A stretch of DNA of 59,127 nucleotides from Chelatococcus sambhunathii (GTDB lineage: Bacteria > Pseudomonadota > Alphaproteobacteria > Rhizobiales > Methylopilaceae): positions 1 to 59,127 of the forward strand of contig JADBEO010000023.1 of assembly GCA_031316315.1 (NCBI GenBank), given 5' to 3'. Both the position numbers and the translations under genes were made by a program. How positions within the stretch are numbered: position 1 is the stretch's first letter; each line of letters starts with the position of its first letter. Positions 17,791-27,065 of the stretch are shown here, in pieces. The notes below the pieces were generated by a model, which worked only from the letters and a program-made list of their open reading frames with translations, did not search any database and was not told where the DNA came from.

Positions 17791-18680
17791 GCGGCGCGAT
17801 GGCCGGGACAGCCGCCGAACGCTCCTTCGTCGCGGCCTGCGTTCAGATGCGCGCAGGCAAGGTCGCGACGCGCAATGTCGACCAGGCGGCGCGGCTCGCC
17901 AAGCAGGCGGCCGAGGCCGGCGCCACATACGTCCAGACACCAGAGATGACGAACCTCCTGGTGCGCTCCCGCGACGAGCTGTTCGCCGCGATCCTTCCGG
18001 AAGAAGCCGATCCCTCGCTCGCCGCCTTCCAGGAGCTCGCCCGCGCGCTGAAGGTCACGCTCCATCTCGGTTCGCTCGCGATCCGCCTCGAGGGCGACCG
18101 CGCCGCGAACCGCGCCTTCGTGATCGACCCGGCTGGCGACATCGTCGCCCGCTACGATAAGATCCACATGTTCGACGTCGATCTGCCGGACGGCGAGAGC
18201 TGGCGCGAATCCGCGACCTATCGGCCTGGCGAGCAGGCGGTCGTCGTCCAGATGCCCTGGGGCGGTCTCGGGCTTACCATCTGCTACGACGTTCGCTTCC
18301 CGACGCTTCATCGCGCCCTCGCCGAGCATGGCGCCGAGGTGATCGCCTCGCCCGCCGCCTTCACGAAGAAGACCGGCGAGGCCCACTGGCACGTGCTGTT
18401 GAGGGCGCGCGCGGTCGAGACCGGCGCCTTCGTGGTCGCGGCGGCGCAGGGCGGTAGGCACGAGGATGGGCGCGAGACCTTCGGTCATTCGCTGATCGTC
18501 GATCCGTGGGGCCGCATTCTGGCCGAGGCGGGCGAGGAGCCTGGCTTCATCCTCGCCGAGATCGACCTCGACAAGGTGGCCGACATCCGCCAGCGCATTC
18601 CCTCGCTCGAGAACGGGCGGCGGTTCGCCGTCACGCCGCTTCCCGTCGAGCCCGCGACGCTGCGCGAAGCCGCGTCATGA
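17787..18680 (+). CDS. Carbon-nitrogen hydrolase (nitrilase superfamily, Nit2-like)
   Basis: A 297-residue amidase with the Glu-Lys-Cys triad: Glu53 in TPEMTN, Lys125 in RYDKIHMFDVDLP and Cys166 in GLTICYDVRFP. The sequence resembles the Nit/omega-amidase branch, which removes deaminated glutathione or alpha-ketoglutaramate; the neighbouring glutaredoxin fits a glutathione link, though this is inference. The start can be the GTG overlapping the grxC stop (17787) or ATG at 17799. It overlaps the next gene by four bases (ATGA). Confidence 0.93.
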   Translation: MSGAMAGTAAERSFVAACVQMRAGKVATRNVDQAARLAKQAAEAGATYVQTPEMTNLLVRSRDELFAAILPEEADPSLAAFQELARALKVTLHLGSLAIRLEGDRAANRAFVIDPAGDIVARYDKIHMFDVDLPDGESWRESATYRPGEQAVVVQMPWGGLGLTICYDVRFPTLHRALAEHGAEVIASPAAFTKKTGEAHWHVLLRARAVETGAFVVAAAQGGRHEDGRETFGHSLIVDPWGRILAEAGEEPGFILAEIDLDKVADIRQRIPSLENGRRFAVTPLPVEPATLREAAS

Positions 18681-19129
18681 TCCGCTACGGCCTCGCTTGC
18701 GAGGCGGGGCACGTCTTCGACGGCTGGTTCCGCTCCTCGTCCGATTTCGACGATCAGTCGGCGCGCCTGCTGCTGACATGCCCGGCCTGCGGCTCCTCGA
18801 AGATCGAGAAGACTTTAATGGCCCCCGCGCTTTCGCAGCGCGGGCAGGAGCCGGCGTCGGCGCAGCAGCCCGGCGCGGACGCGAATGTCGCTCTCGTCGA
18901 TGACGGACGGTCGAAGATCCGCGGCATGCTTCGGGAGCTCCGCGCCGAGCTGACGAAGAACTCCGAAGACGTCGGCGAACGCTTCCCGGAGGTCGCGCGG
19001 CGGATGCACGCCCGCGAGATCGAGCAGAAGACGGTTCACGGCCGCGCCTCCGCCGAGGAGGCGAAGGCGCTCATCGAGGAGGGAGTCGCGGTCCAGCCGC
19101 TGCCGACGTTTCCGGATGACCTGAACTAA
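18677..19129 (+). CDS. DUF1178 family protein
   Basis: A 150-residue conserved protein of unknown function, recognised by its N-terminus MIRYGLACEAGHVFDGWF and the cysteine pair CPACGS, which together could bind a metal (Cys8, Cys37 and Cys40 region with His12). The middle (residues 55-75) is variable, and the C-terminal half has the family block HAREIEQKTVHGRASAEEA. The ATG overlaps the stop of the nitrilase gene. It closes the conserved comF-grxC-nitrilase-DUF1178 string. Confidence 0.92.
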   Translation: MIRYGLACEAGHVFDGWFRSSSDFDDQSARLLLTCPACGSSKIEKTLMAPALSQRGQEPASAQQPGADANVALVDDGRSKIRGMLRELRAELTKNSEDVGERFPEVARRMHAREIEQKTVHGRASAEEAKALIEEGVAVQPLPTFPDDLN

Positions 19130-19175
19130 GGCCCGATCGTGGTCGAACGGCTTGGGAAGCGCCCGACTGCGGCCT

Positions 19176-20219
19176 TCAGCCCGCCAGCCGCTCGTCACCC
19201 ATCTCGTGGATCGCCAAGGCGCCTGCGGGTCCGACGGCGAGCGGCGGTACGCTCGACTCCCGCAGGTCGCGCGCGATGCGTTCCGGCGGGATGCGAACGA
19301 CGTCCTTGACGACGCCGAGGCGCTCGAAGCTGTCGACGATGAAGCCGTTGACGTCGATCTCGCCCGGCTTCAGCCCGTGGCGGTAAGAGCGCGGATAGCG
19401 ATGATGGTTGTTGTGCCAGCCGTCGCCGAAGGTGATCAGCGCCAGAAGCCTGTTGTTGGTGCTGTCGTCCCCATTATTGAAGTTTTGCTCCCCGACCATG
19501 TGGCCGAAGGAATTCACCGACCAGATCACCTGGTGCAGCACGCTGATGCGCAGAAATCCGCCGAACAGCACGGCGCCGAGAACCGCGTCCGGGCCGCCCA
19601 GGACGTAGCCGTAGAGCGCCGGCAGCGCGAGCGACAGGGCCAGCCAGAAGAAGTAGGTGCGGGTGAAGAACGCGACGATTGGATCGTTCTCGAGCCCGCG
19701 GCCGTAGACCGAGATGTCGGTCGCCGTGCGGTCAAACATCCAGCCCATATGCGCGTGCCACCAACCGCGGACGCCTTCGGCGTGCGCGCCCCACGGATCG
19801 ACGACCGGCGAATGCAGGTCGCCGTCCCGGTCGGTGTGGGCGTGGTGGCGTCGATGGTCGGCCACCCAGCGGATGATGTTGCCCTGGAAGGCCATGCTGC
19901 CGGCGGCCCCGAGGATCGAGGCGAAGATCGGATGAGCGGCGAAACTCTTGTGCGAGAAGAACCGGTGCAGACCGAGCCCGACCCCGATCCCGACGAAGGA
20001 GTAGAACAGCACGAACGCCGAGAGATCGATCCAGGTCGCTTCGCCCTGCACGAGGCGGGCGATGGCGAAACCGCTGCCGATCAGAGGCACGCCGACAGAC
20101 AGCGCGTTCTCGACGCGCTTGGCCAGGACCTCGCGCCCGCCCACGATGACTCCGCTTACGGCCAAGGGACGGCCCTCTCGATAAGAGCTAGAGCTACAAC
20201 TTAACGTAATATTAAGCAT
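19176..20219 (-). CDS. Acyl-CoA/acyl-lipid fatty acid desaturase
   Basis: A 347-residue membrane di-iron desaturase that inserts a double bond into acyl chains using oxygen. The histidine boxes are present: HRFFSH (residues 85-90), HRRHH (122-126) and GWHNNHH in the C-terminal half. Four hydrophobic stretches suit the usual membrane topology, for instance LSAFVLFYSFVGIGVGL and FFWLALSLALPALYGYVL. The start is uncertain: ATGs exist at 20237 and 20219, and the first 30 residues look non-conserved. It lies in a divergent pair with the GGDEF/EAL gene across an AT-rich gap. Confidence 0.92.
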   Translation of the reverse strand: MLNITLSCSSSSYREGRPLAVSGVIVGGREVLAKRVENALSVGVPLIGSGFAIARLVQGEATWIDLSAFVLFYSFVGIGVGLGLHRFFSHKSFAAHPIFASILGAAGSMAFQGNIIRWVADHRRHHAHTDRDGDLHSPVVDPWGAHAEGVRGWWHAHMGWMFDRTATDISVYGRGLENDPIVAFFTRTYFFWLALSLALPALYGYVLGGPDAVLGAVLFGGFLRISVLHQVIWSVNSFGHMVGEQNFNNGDDSTNNRLLALITFGDGWHNNHHRYPRSYRHGLKPGEIDVNGFIVDSFERLGVVKDVVRIPPERIARDLRESSVPPLAVGPAGALAIHEMGDERLAG

Positions 20220-20531
20220 TAAGTCAAGTCGTCGCAATTTAGATTCTGGTTTGCAGATTTGTCGTGTATAATATGGTTAAAATACTTTGATACGCGATCC
20301 ACCGGTAGCAAAGCCGTTCCGAGCGGCGCCGCGCCGGCTGCGGCGACGGATTTGTGGAAGTGCAACAGGCGGCTCGCGGAGGCCGGCGCGAAGCGGGTTC
20401 CGCCGCGCCGCAGCCGGCGCGTTTCGCCGGCGACGGCTCGGACCCCAAGGGCTGGGTGGGGCGCCATCGCTCGGCCGATAAGCTTGGGCGCCGCCGGAAA
20501 ACCCAAAAGAATCTGCGGTTCGTACGGCAGA
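20220..20531. other. Divergent intergenic region, AT-rich then GC-rich
   Basis: About 310 bases between the desaturase and the GGDEF/EAL gene. The first 70 bases are AT-rich and hold a perfect tataat at 20267-20272 on the + strand. The rest is GC-rich and would be a leader of about 250 bases. The frame of the downstream gene is open through it, but the translation is Arg/Ala/Pro-rich and unlike protein. Confidence 0.5.
20244..20272 (+). promoter_or_regulatory. Possible promoter of the GGDEF/EAL gene
   Basis: tataat at 20267-20272 with a weak -35 (ttctgg, 20244-20249) at 17 bases spacing, in an AT-rich patch. Only the -10 element is good. Confidence 0.3.
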
Positions 20532-22889
20532 ATGTTCACTAATCGTCCGGATGTTAGCGCGTCACAGCTCTACGCGTGGTCCATGCAGCAAGGCCTAGAC
20601 CTCACATCGTTGGACGGTTCGCGCCGCGCCGCCGCCGAGCTTGCGGAGTCGCAGGTCGAGGCGCTGTTCAGCGACAAGCGCTCTTTCACCACCGGGGCGG
20701 TCGCCGTGTGCGTCTCTGCGGCGATCGTCGCGTGGCGCACCGAGTCGATCGCGGTCCATGCGGTGCTGGCGCTGCTGATCGCTATCCTGTTCGCGCGTCT
20801 CGCCTCGATGGCCGCCTACAACCGCGCCTGGGTCGCGGGGGAGGCCGCGCTCAATCCGCGGCGCTGGGCGTTCTGGTACAATTTCTCCGCTGTCGGCCAC
20901 ATCGCGGTCATCAGCTCATTCTGCCTCGTGACCTACATGGTTACGGATGAGCAGCTCGACCGCCTCATGGCTATGGCGACTTTGCTCGCCTATATGGCGG
21001 GCATTCCGGGCCGCAACTTCGCTAATCCGCTCGGGGTCGATCTGCAGATCGTCTTCGGAGCCTTGCCGTTGCTGGCGGCGATGGCCGTCGCGGGCCCGGA
21101 ATACTTTGCGCTCACCAGCATCCTGTTCATCCCCTATTTCTATGCGCTGAGGATGATCGCCAAGCGCCTGCGCGGGCTGTTCCTGCAGGCGACCGAACGC
21201 GCGCACGACCTCAGCGCGATGGCGGAGAGGTTCGACACCGCGCTGAGCAATATGTCGCACGGCCTCGCGATGTTCGGCCGCGCCGGCGAGATGATCGTCT
21301 ACAACGACAAGCTGCTCGCGCTCCTCGGAATGGGCCCTCAGGCGGACCTCTACGGGAAGCCGGTCAGCGCGCTGCTCGCCAACGCGGCGGACTCCGCGCG
21401 CAAGGGCGACGCCGCGCTAAAGGCTTGCATCGAGAATCAGGCCGAAGGCGTGGTCGAGATCGCGATGAACGACGAGGCCATCCTCGAGTTCACGTTCCAG
21501 CCCATGCAGGGCGGGGGCGCCGTCGCTCTCGTCCAGGACGTGACCGAGAAGAAGCGCGACGCCGCGCGCATCAAGCAGCTCGCGCTCTATGACGAGCTGA
21601 CGGGGCTCGTGAACCGGGCGCATTTCCGCAGCATCCTTTCGGAAAAGCTGGCGGCCACGGAAGGGGCGACCAAGCTCGCGCTGATGTTCATCGATCTCGA
21701 CGAGTTCAAGCAGGTCAACGACACGCTCGGCCATTCCGCCGGCGACGCGCTGATCCGGCAGGTCGCCGCAAGGCTTCAGGACGTCGCCGCCGACAGCGTC
21801 GTCGCGCGGTTGGGCGGCGACGAATTCGTGGTGCTGCACGAGTTCGCCGGCAGCACCGAGCTCGTGGAGCGCGCGGCGCGTACGCTGATCCAGCAGATCT
21901 CCGCCCCCTACAGCATCGACAGACACAGCGTGCTGGTCGGGGCCAGCATCGGCATCTCGATCTTCCCGACGCACGACACGGCGGCGGAGCAGCTGCTCAA
22001 GAAGGCCGATCTCGCCCTCTATCGCGCCAAGGCGGACGGCCGCGGTTCGTGCCGGGTCTTCGAGCCAGCGATGGGCGTCCAGGCGCTGGAGCGCCGCGAG
22101 CTCGAATTCGACCTCAGGCAGGCGCTTCTCAACGACGAGTTCGAGCTCCACTATCAGCCGATCTACAACCTCGCCGAGCAGCGCTTCACGGTCTGCGAGG
22201 CGCTGGTGCGCTGGCGCCATCCCCGCCGCGGCCTGCTCGGTCCCGGCGACTTCATCTCCGTCGCCGAAGAGATGGGCCTGATCGTCGACATCGGGAAACT
22301 GGTGCTGAAGCGCGCCTGCCTCGAATGCGCCCTATGGCCCGAGGACGTCAGCGTGGCCGTCAACATCTCGCCGCTCCAGTTCCGGCGCGGCGACATCGTG
22401 ACCTCCGTGGCCGAGGCGCTCGAGGGCGCGGCGTTGCGCCCGTCGCGCCTCGAGCTCGAGCTGACCGAGTCCGTGCTGCTGCAGGACGTCGCCTTCACGA
22501 GCCTCACCATGAAGCTCCTGCATATGCGGCAGGTGGCGATCTCGCTCGACGACTTCGGAACGGGTTACTCCAGCCTCAGCTACATGAACGAGCTTCCGCT
22601 CAGCAAGGTGAAGATCGATCGTTCGTTCCTGGCCGGGATCGAGAAGGCCAACAAGGCGATGTTGATGCTGCGCGGCCTGACGCGTCTCAGCGCGGAGCTC
22701 GGGCTGTCCGTCGTCATAGAGGGCGTCGAGACGGAAACTCAGCTCGAGCTGATCACGGCGGCCACGCAGGTCCAGATGGTCCAGGGCTACCTGTTCAGCC
22801 GGCCGCTGCCGGGCGAGGAGGTCCGCAAGATTTTGCGCGACGAACGGGAAGAGGCCTCCCTGCGCCCCGCCGCTATGGCTATTAACTGA
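20532..22889 (+). CDS. Membrane GGDEF/EAL protein with PAS-like sensor
   Basis: A 785-residue protein. Residues about 55-210 hold several membrane segments (e.g. VLALLIAILFARLASM, LQIVFGALPLLAAMAV); residues about 228-340 form a PAS-like domain opening with FDTALSNMSHGLAMF; a GGDEF domain (about 350-510) has an intact GGDEF at 428-432; an EAL domain (about 525-775) has EAL at 556-558 and the catalytic-type DDFGTGYSS. Both the cyclase and the phosphodiesterase signatures are intact, so it may make or break cyclic di-GMP. The ATG at 20532 is preferred; another in-frame ATG is at 20583. Confidence 0.92.
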   Translation: MFTNRPDVSASQLYAWSMQQGLDLTSLDGSRRAAAELAESQVEALFSDKRSFTTGAVAVCVSAAIVAWRTESIAVHAVLALLIAILFARLASMAAYNRAWVAGEAALNPRRWAFWYNFSAVGHIAVISSFCLVTYMVTDEQLDRLMAMATLLAYMAGIPGRNFANPLGVDLQIVFGALPLLAAMAVAGPEYFALTSILFIPYFYALRMIAKRLRGLFLQATERAHDLSAMAERFDTALSNMSHGLAMFGRAGEMIVYNDKLLALLGMGPQADLYGKPVSALLANAADSARKGDAALKACIENQAEGVVEIAMNDEAILEFTFQPMQGGGAVALVQDVTEKKRDAARIKQLALYDELTGLVNRAHFRSILSEKLAATEGATKLALMFIDLDEFKQVNDTLGHSAGDALIRQVAARLQDVAADSVVARLGGDEFVVLHEFAGSTELVERAARTLIQQISAPYSIDRHSVLVGASIGISIFPTHDTAAEQLLKKADLALYRAKADGRGSCRVFEPAMGVQALERRELEFDLRQALLNDEFELHYQPIYNLAEQRFTVCEALVRWRHPRRGLLGPGDFISVAEEMGLIVDIGKLVLKRACLECALWPEDVSVAVNISPLQFRRGDIVTSVAEALEGAALRPSRLELELTESVLLQDVAFTSLTMKLLHMRQVAISLDDFGTGYSSLSYMNELPLSKVKIDRSFLAGIEKANKAMLMLRGLTRLSAELGLSVVIEGVETETQLELITAATQVQMVQGYLFSRPLPGEEVRKILRDEREEASLRPAAMAIN

Positions 22890-23000
22890 TAATTCTACAT
22901 ATTGCTTTTAGGTATTCCAGGTATTCGTTCCGGGTGGGCGCGCGTGTCTGGCGCGGGCGTCGAGAGATGCTATCGTGACGAAAGCATGTCAGGAGCGGTT

Positions 23001-23756
23001 GTGAATACCCCCGAGGCCGGGACCTTCAATGAGGGCGTACAGCGCCTCATCGAACGGGTGGAATGCAGGCTGCTCGTCACGGAAGAAGAGAAAAGGGCTG
23101 CGTACCGTCTCCGCTACGACGCCTACTTGCGCGAAGGCGCGATCCTGCCGAACGACGAAGCGGTCATCGTCGACAGGTTCGACCGAACGTCCAACAACCA
23201 TACATTCGGCTGCTTCATCGACGGCGAACTGGCGAGCAGCGTGCGGCTCGGCTACGGCACCTCGGAGTCCTGCGACGTCCCGGCGATGGCGGCGTTCCCG
23301 GACGTGCTCGGCCCGATCATGGCGGCGCCGGGCCGTTCGCTGATCGACCCGACCCGCTTCGTTCTCGACGAGGCCCACGCCCGGCTCTACCCGAAGCTCG
23401 CCTATGTCACGCTCAGGCTCGCCTGGCTGGTCTCGGACCATTTGGTCGTCGACTACACCCTCGCGTCGGTACGCACCGAGCACCAGGCCTTCTACCGGCG
23501 GTTCTACGGCCATACGCTGCTCTGCGACGCGCGCCCCTACGCCTCGCTCATCAAGCCGCTTAGCCTGATGCTGCTGCCATGCCGCCAGTCACGGACGCGC
23601 GGGCTGACGCGCTATCCGTTCCTGGCGTCGACCCGTGAGGAGTTCCTCGCGCTCTGGCCGGGCCCGTTTGGTCCGGCCGCGCCCCTCATCGCGCCGGCCC
23701 CCGCGGCGCCGATGTTCGGTCACGTTCTGGCCCATGCGCCGATGAGCCTCGGATAG
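23001..23756 (+). CDS. FeeM-like N-acyl amino acid synthase (GNAT fold)
   Basis: A protein of about 251 residues resembling the FeeM/PEP-CTERM-associated acyltransferase group, related in fold to acyl-homoserine-lactone synthases. Diagnostic parts are the early YRLRYDAYLREGAI block, the acidic RFD that follows it, ASSVRLGYG, LIDPTRFVLDE and the HQAFYRRFYG segment. Such enzymes transfer an acyl chain from acyl carrier protein to an amino acid. The GTG at 23001 has aggag five bases upstream; an ATG at 22986 would add five residues. The last 37 bases overlap the end of the convergent methyltransferase gene. Product and role are inference. Confidence 0.72.
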   Translation: MNTPEAGTFNEGVQRLIERVECRLLVTEEEKRAAYRLRYDAYLREGAILPNDEAVIVDRFDRTSNNHTFGCFIDGELASSVRLGYGTSESCDVPAMAAFPDVLGPIMAAPGRSLIDPTRFVLDEAHARLYPKLAYVTLRLAWLVSDHLVVDYTLASVRTEHQAFYRRFYGHTLLCDARPYASLIKPLSLMLLPCRQSRTRGLTRYPFLASTREEFLALWPGPFGPAAPLIAPAPAAPMFGHVLAHAPMSLG

Positions 23757-24553
23757 ATCACGCAGTGGCCGCCGGCGGTCATGTCGGCTGCGAGGCGCTG
23801 CGTGAGCGAGGGGATGTCGAGCTCCTCGGGCGTCGCGACGCCGAGCGCGATCAGCGCCGGCTTCATGGTCTGCAGCGTCCCGACCAGATAGGCGAGGCCG
23901 CCTCCGTCCAGACCGGTCTCGATCCGGCAGGTGGCCTTCAGCGAGGCGGCCAGCCCGGCGGCGCGGAAGGCGCCGTACAGCTTCGAGCCCATGTCCGGCT
24001 CCAGCCCCGATCGCGCGTAGAGCGAAACGATCCAGCCGACGCACTTCTCCAGCAGCGGGAAGGGCGGCGTCGCCGAGGTCGAGCCGATATCCATCTCGGC
24101 GAAGACGACCGTGCCGCCCGGCTTCACCAGCGAGGCGACGCCCCTGAGGATGGGCGTCGGGTCCTTGAAGTGCAGCAGCAGGAAGCGTCCCGTCACCGCG
24201 TCGAACTTTTCGCCGCCGGCAAGATCGGCGATGTCGCGCTTGGCGAACTCGATATGCGAGAATCCCTTTGCGGCTGCGCGTCGTCCAGCCACGGCGAGCG
24301 CGTCGTCAGAGCGGTCGATCGCCAGCACGGATCCCGTCGGGCCGACCAGACGCCCGGCCAGCATCGCGACGTCGCCGGCGCCGCAGCCGACGTCAAGCAC
24401 CCGCATGCCGGTCGAAATGCCGGCGGCCGCCAAGATAGTCTCGGTGCCTTCGGCGAATAACTCCGCCTGCTTTTCCAGCCGCGTCAGCTCGTCCTCGGCG
24501 TGTCCCAAGATATATTGATTAGAATTAGAATCATTTTCTATGTTGTCGTTCAT
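23720..24553 (-). CDS. Class I SAM-dependent methyltransferase
   Basis: A 277-residue methyltransferase with an N-terminal QYILGHAEDELTRLEKQA segment common to small-molecule methyltransferases, the SAM-binding motif VLDVGCGAGDVA at about residues 53-64, an acidic post-II residue in AIDRSDDAL, and the catalytic-side block FDAVTGRFLLLHFKDP. The substrate is not evident. It is convergent and overlapping with the FeeM-like gene and divergent from the alpha/beta hydrolase gene. The upstream gap (24554-24716) is AT-rich, suitable for promoters in both directions. Confidence 0.82.
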   Translation of the reverse strand: MNDNIENDSNSNQYILGHAEDELTRLEKQAELFAEGTETILAAAGISTGMRVLDVGCGAGDVAMLAGRLVGPTGSVLAIDRSDDALAVAGRRAAAKGFSHIEFAKRDIADLAGGEKFDAVTGRFLLLHFKDPTPILRGVASLVKPGGTVVFAEMDIGSTSATPPFPLLEKCVGWIVSLYARSGLEPDMGSKLYGAFRAAGLAASLKATCRIETGLDGGGLAYLVGTLQTMKPALIALGVATPEELDIPSLTQRLAADMTAGGHCVIYPRLIGAWART

Positions 24554-24716
24554 CGCGCTGCTTTTCTTGTGCTAGATATAATGGTTAATTGCTGGCGAAG
24601 AGGTGGGCGTGTGCCGGTTTAGGGATCATAAACAGGTCTCGTGACACTATAGAATAGTCTGCCGACGACATTTGGTTCGATCGGCCGCGCCGCCTCCTCC
24701 GAGGAAAGAGACAACG

Positions 24717-25679
24717 ATGGCCGAAGTCAAACGCCTGGAGCAGTTCGCCGCGGAGCCGCTTCAGCTGCCCGTGCGCCCCAAGGGGCCGGCTCTCGGGCTC
24801 GCCGAGGGCGGGGCCGAGGTGAGGGACCGCCTGCTCGAACTGAGCCACGCCCGGATCGCGATCCGCGAGACGGCCGGCCCGGGCCTTCCGATCATCTTCC
24901 TGCACGGCAATTCGAGCTCGAAGGACGTGTTCGACCGGCAGATCCGCTCGTCCTTCGGACAGAGCCGGCGCTGCATCGCGATCGACCTTCCAGGCCACGG
25001 CGCCTCCAGCGACGCCTTTGATCCGAGCGCGACCTATTCGATCAGCGGATACGCCGACGCCGTCATCGAGGTGATGGAGACGCTCGACATCGATCAGGCG
25101 GCCCTGGTCGGCTGGTCGGTCGGCGGTCATGTCGCGCTCGAGATCGTCGCGAGCTTCCCCGGCGTCGTCGGCGCCATGATCGTCGGCGCGCCGCCGGTCC
25201 GCTCGGGCCTGCGCGGCCTGCTCGCGGGCTTCCGCCTCTCCGCCGCGACCCCGCTGCTCGGAACGCGGGAGCTCAGCCGCACTCAGGCGCTCGAGCTCGC
25301 CGAGACGACCGTCGGCGCCGAGAACGCCGAGGCCGCCGCGGAGTGGATTCTGCGCGCTGACGGACGCGCGCGCGAACTGATGTTCCGGAGCCTGTTGCGC
25401 GGCGACCATGCCGACCAGCGCCGCACGGTCGAAACCACCGAGGCGGCGATCGCGATCGTCAACGGCGACAACGATCCGCTCGTGCGGCCCGGCGCCTTCG
25501 ACCGCCCGCGCTATGCGGATCTCTGGAGCGGGACCTGCCACCGCATTCCCGGCGGCGGGCATGCGCCCTTCCTCAAGGCCGCCCCGATCTTCAACCAGCT
25601 GCTCGGCCGCTTCGCGAGCGACATGGAGCTGCGCGCGCGCGAGCTGCAGCAGCGCCCGCGCCTCGCCTTCTCGGGCTGA
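24717..25679 (+). CDS. Alpha/beta hydrolase
   Basis: A 320-residue alpha/beta-fold hydrolase. The oxyanion-hole HGN sits in IIFLHGNSSSKDVF, the nucleophile elbow is GWSVGG (Ser in the middle), the acid is likely the Asp of NGDNDPLV and the catalytic His is in GGGHAPF. There is no signal peptide, so it is cytosolic. A ribosome-binding site (gaggaaagag) supports the ATG at 24717. A substrate cannot be named; next to an N-acyl amino acid synthase an acyl-amide or ester substrate is a reasonable guess, no more. Confidence 0.87.
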   Translation: MAEVKRLEQFAAEPLQLPVRPKGPALGLAEGGAEVRDRLLELSHARIAIRETAGPGLPIIFLHGNSSSKDVFDRQIRSSFGQSRRCIAIDLPGHGASSDAFDPSATYSISGYADAVIEVMETLDIDQAALVGWSVGGHVALEIVASFPGVVGAMIVGAPPVRSGLRGLLAGFRLSAATPLLGTRELSRTQALELAETTVGAENAEAAAEWILRADGRARELMFRSLLRGDHADQRRTVETTEAAIAIVNGDNDPLVRPGAFDRPRYADLWSGTCHRIPGGGHAPFLKAAPIFNQLLGRFASDMELRARELQQRPRLAFSG

Positions 25680-25688
25680 GCCGCTCCG

Positions 25689-27065
25689 TTATTTCGCGAG
25701 TTCCGCCTCGCCGGTCTTCGCCTCGCCCGTCGTCTTCGAGCGGCGCGCGAGGCGTTTCACGGAGGCGGAGGCGGCGACCTGGCCACGGCCGAAGAAGGCC
25801 TCGTGGTTCGCCTCGATCTCGCCGAGGTCGTAGAGGTAGTTCACCATCATTCCGTGCGCCTGCCGCACCGCGCGCGGCGAACGGTCGGCGAGGTAGTTCA
25901 CCCGTTCGAGCCGCGCGCCGTTGCCGAGATGGAAGCGCGCGACCGGATCGACCGGCGCATCGCGGCTGTTGCGGGCGTGGACCAGATACCAGGCGCAGGC
26001 GCGGGTGAGGATCGGGCGCAGCCGCTCGACCTTCTCGGGGTCATCCATCCAGGCGCGGTCATCGAGGTCGGCGAGGGCGACGCGGTCCTCCGGCGGCAGC
26101 GCCTCCGTGTCCTCCTTCTCGATCTCGCGCGCAAGCCATGCGGCGAAGCCCGGCACGGGCGAGAGCGTGACGAAGGTCGCGATCTCGGGCAGGTCGTGGC
26201 GCAGGTCCTCGACCACCTGCTTGATCAGGAAATTGCCGAAAGAGACGCCGCGCAGCCCCTCCTGGCAGTTCGAGATCGAATAAAAAACCGCCGCGCCCGC
26301 CTCCTTGGCGGCGATCGGCGCGCGCCCCGGATCCAGCACTTCGGCCACCGTCGCCGGCATCGACTTCGTCAGCGCGACCTCGACGAAGATCAGCGGCTCG
26401 TCGACGAGGCGCGGATGGAAGAAGGCGAAGCAGCGCCGGTCGTCCGGCTCGACGCGGCGGCGCAACTCGTCCCAGTCGTGGATTTCGTGCACGGCCTCGT
26501 ATCGGATGATCTTCTCCAGCACGTTGGCCGGGGCGCCCCAGTCGATCGGGCGCAGCACCAGGAAGCCGCGGTTGAACCATGAGCTGAAGAGGTGGGAGAA
26601 GTCGTCGTCCACCACCTTGAGCGACTTGTGGTCCGCCAGCAGGCCGAGCAGCGTCTCGCGCATCTTCACCAAGGCGGCGACGCCTTCGGGAGCCAGCGCC
26701 AGGCGGCGGATCAGCTCCTGCCGCCGCGGCTCGGAAGCCTCGTTGACGGCCTGGGCGGCCTCCTGGCTCGGCTCCGCCCGCCACGCGGCGATAGCGTTCT
26801 CGAGCCGCGCCTCGTCAGGTCCAAACTCCTTGAGCATCATGTCGAAGAAAGCGGCGCGGCCCGGTTCGTCGCTGACCAGCCAGGTCTGGACGATCTGGCT
26901 CGCGAGCGCGACGCGAGAGGCCTCGCCGCGTCCTTCCAGAAGCGCTTCGCAGGCGGCTTTCACGCCGCCGCGCGCCGGCGGCGCCTTCTGCGCAGGGCCG
27001 AGCAGGCGTCGCCCGCGCTCCGCGATGGAGGTGAGAAGGTCGCTGAAGAACGATGCGTCGCTCAT
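25689..27065 (-). CDS. Malonyl-CoA decarboxylase
   Basis: A 458-residue MCD that turns malonyl-CoA into acetyl-CoA and CO2. The helical N-terminal domain is followed by the GNAT-like catalytic domain with the strongly conserved stretches VHEIHDWDELRRR, FYSISNCQEGLRGVSFGNFLIK, FVTLSPVPGF and, near the C-terminus, FHLGNGARLERVN containing the catalytic His. The last 40 residues are variable. In Rhizobium malonyl-CoA decarboxylase (MatA) supports malonate use together with matB and matC, but neither is next to it here, so it may serve malonyl-CoA balance instead. Confidence 0.95.
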   Translation of the reverse strand: MSDASFFSDLLTSIAERGRRLLGPAQKAPPARGGVKAACEALLEGRGEASRVALASQIVQTWLVSDEPGRAAFFDMMLKEFGPDEARLENAIAAWRAEPSQEAAQAVNEASEPRRQELIRRLALAPEGVAALVKMRETLLGLLADHKSLKVVDDDFSHLFSSWFNRGFLVLRPIDWGAPANVLEKIIRYEAVHEIHDWDELRRRVEPDDRRCFAFFHPRLVDEPLIFVEVALTKSMPATVAEVLDPGRAPIAAKEAGAAVFYSISNCQEGLRGVSFGNFLIKQVVEDLRHDLPEIATFVTLSPVPGFAAWLAREIEKEDTEALPPEDRVALADLDDRAWMDDPEKVERLRPILTRACAWYLVHARNSRDAPVDPVARFHLGNGARLERVNYLADRSPRAVRQAHGMMVNYLYDLGEIEANHEAFFGRGQVAASASVKRLARRSKTTGEAKTGEAELAK

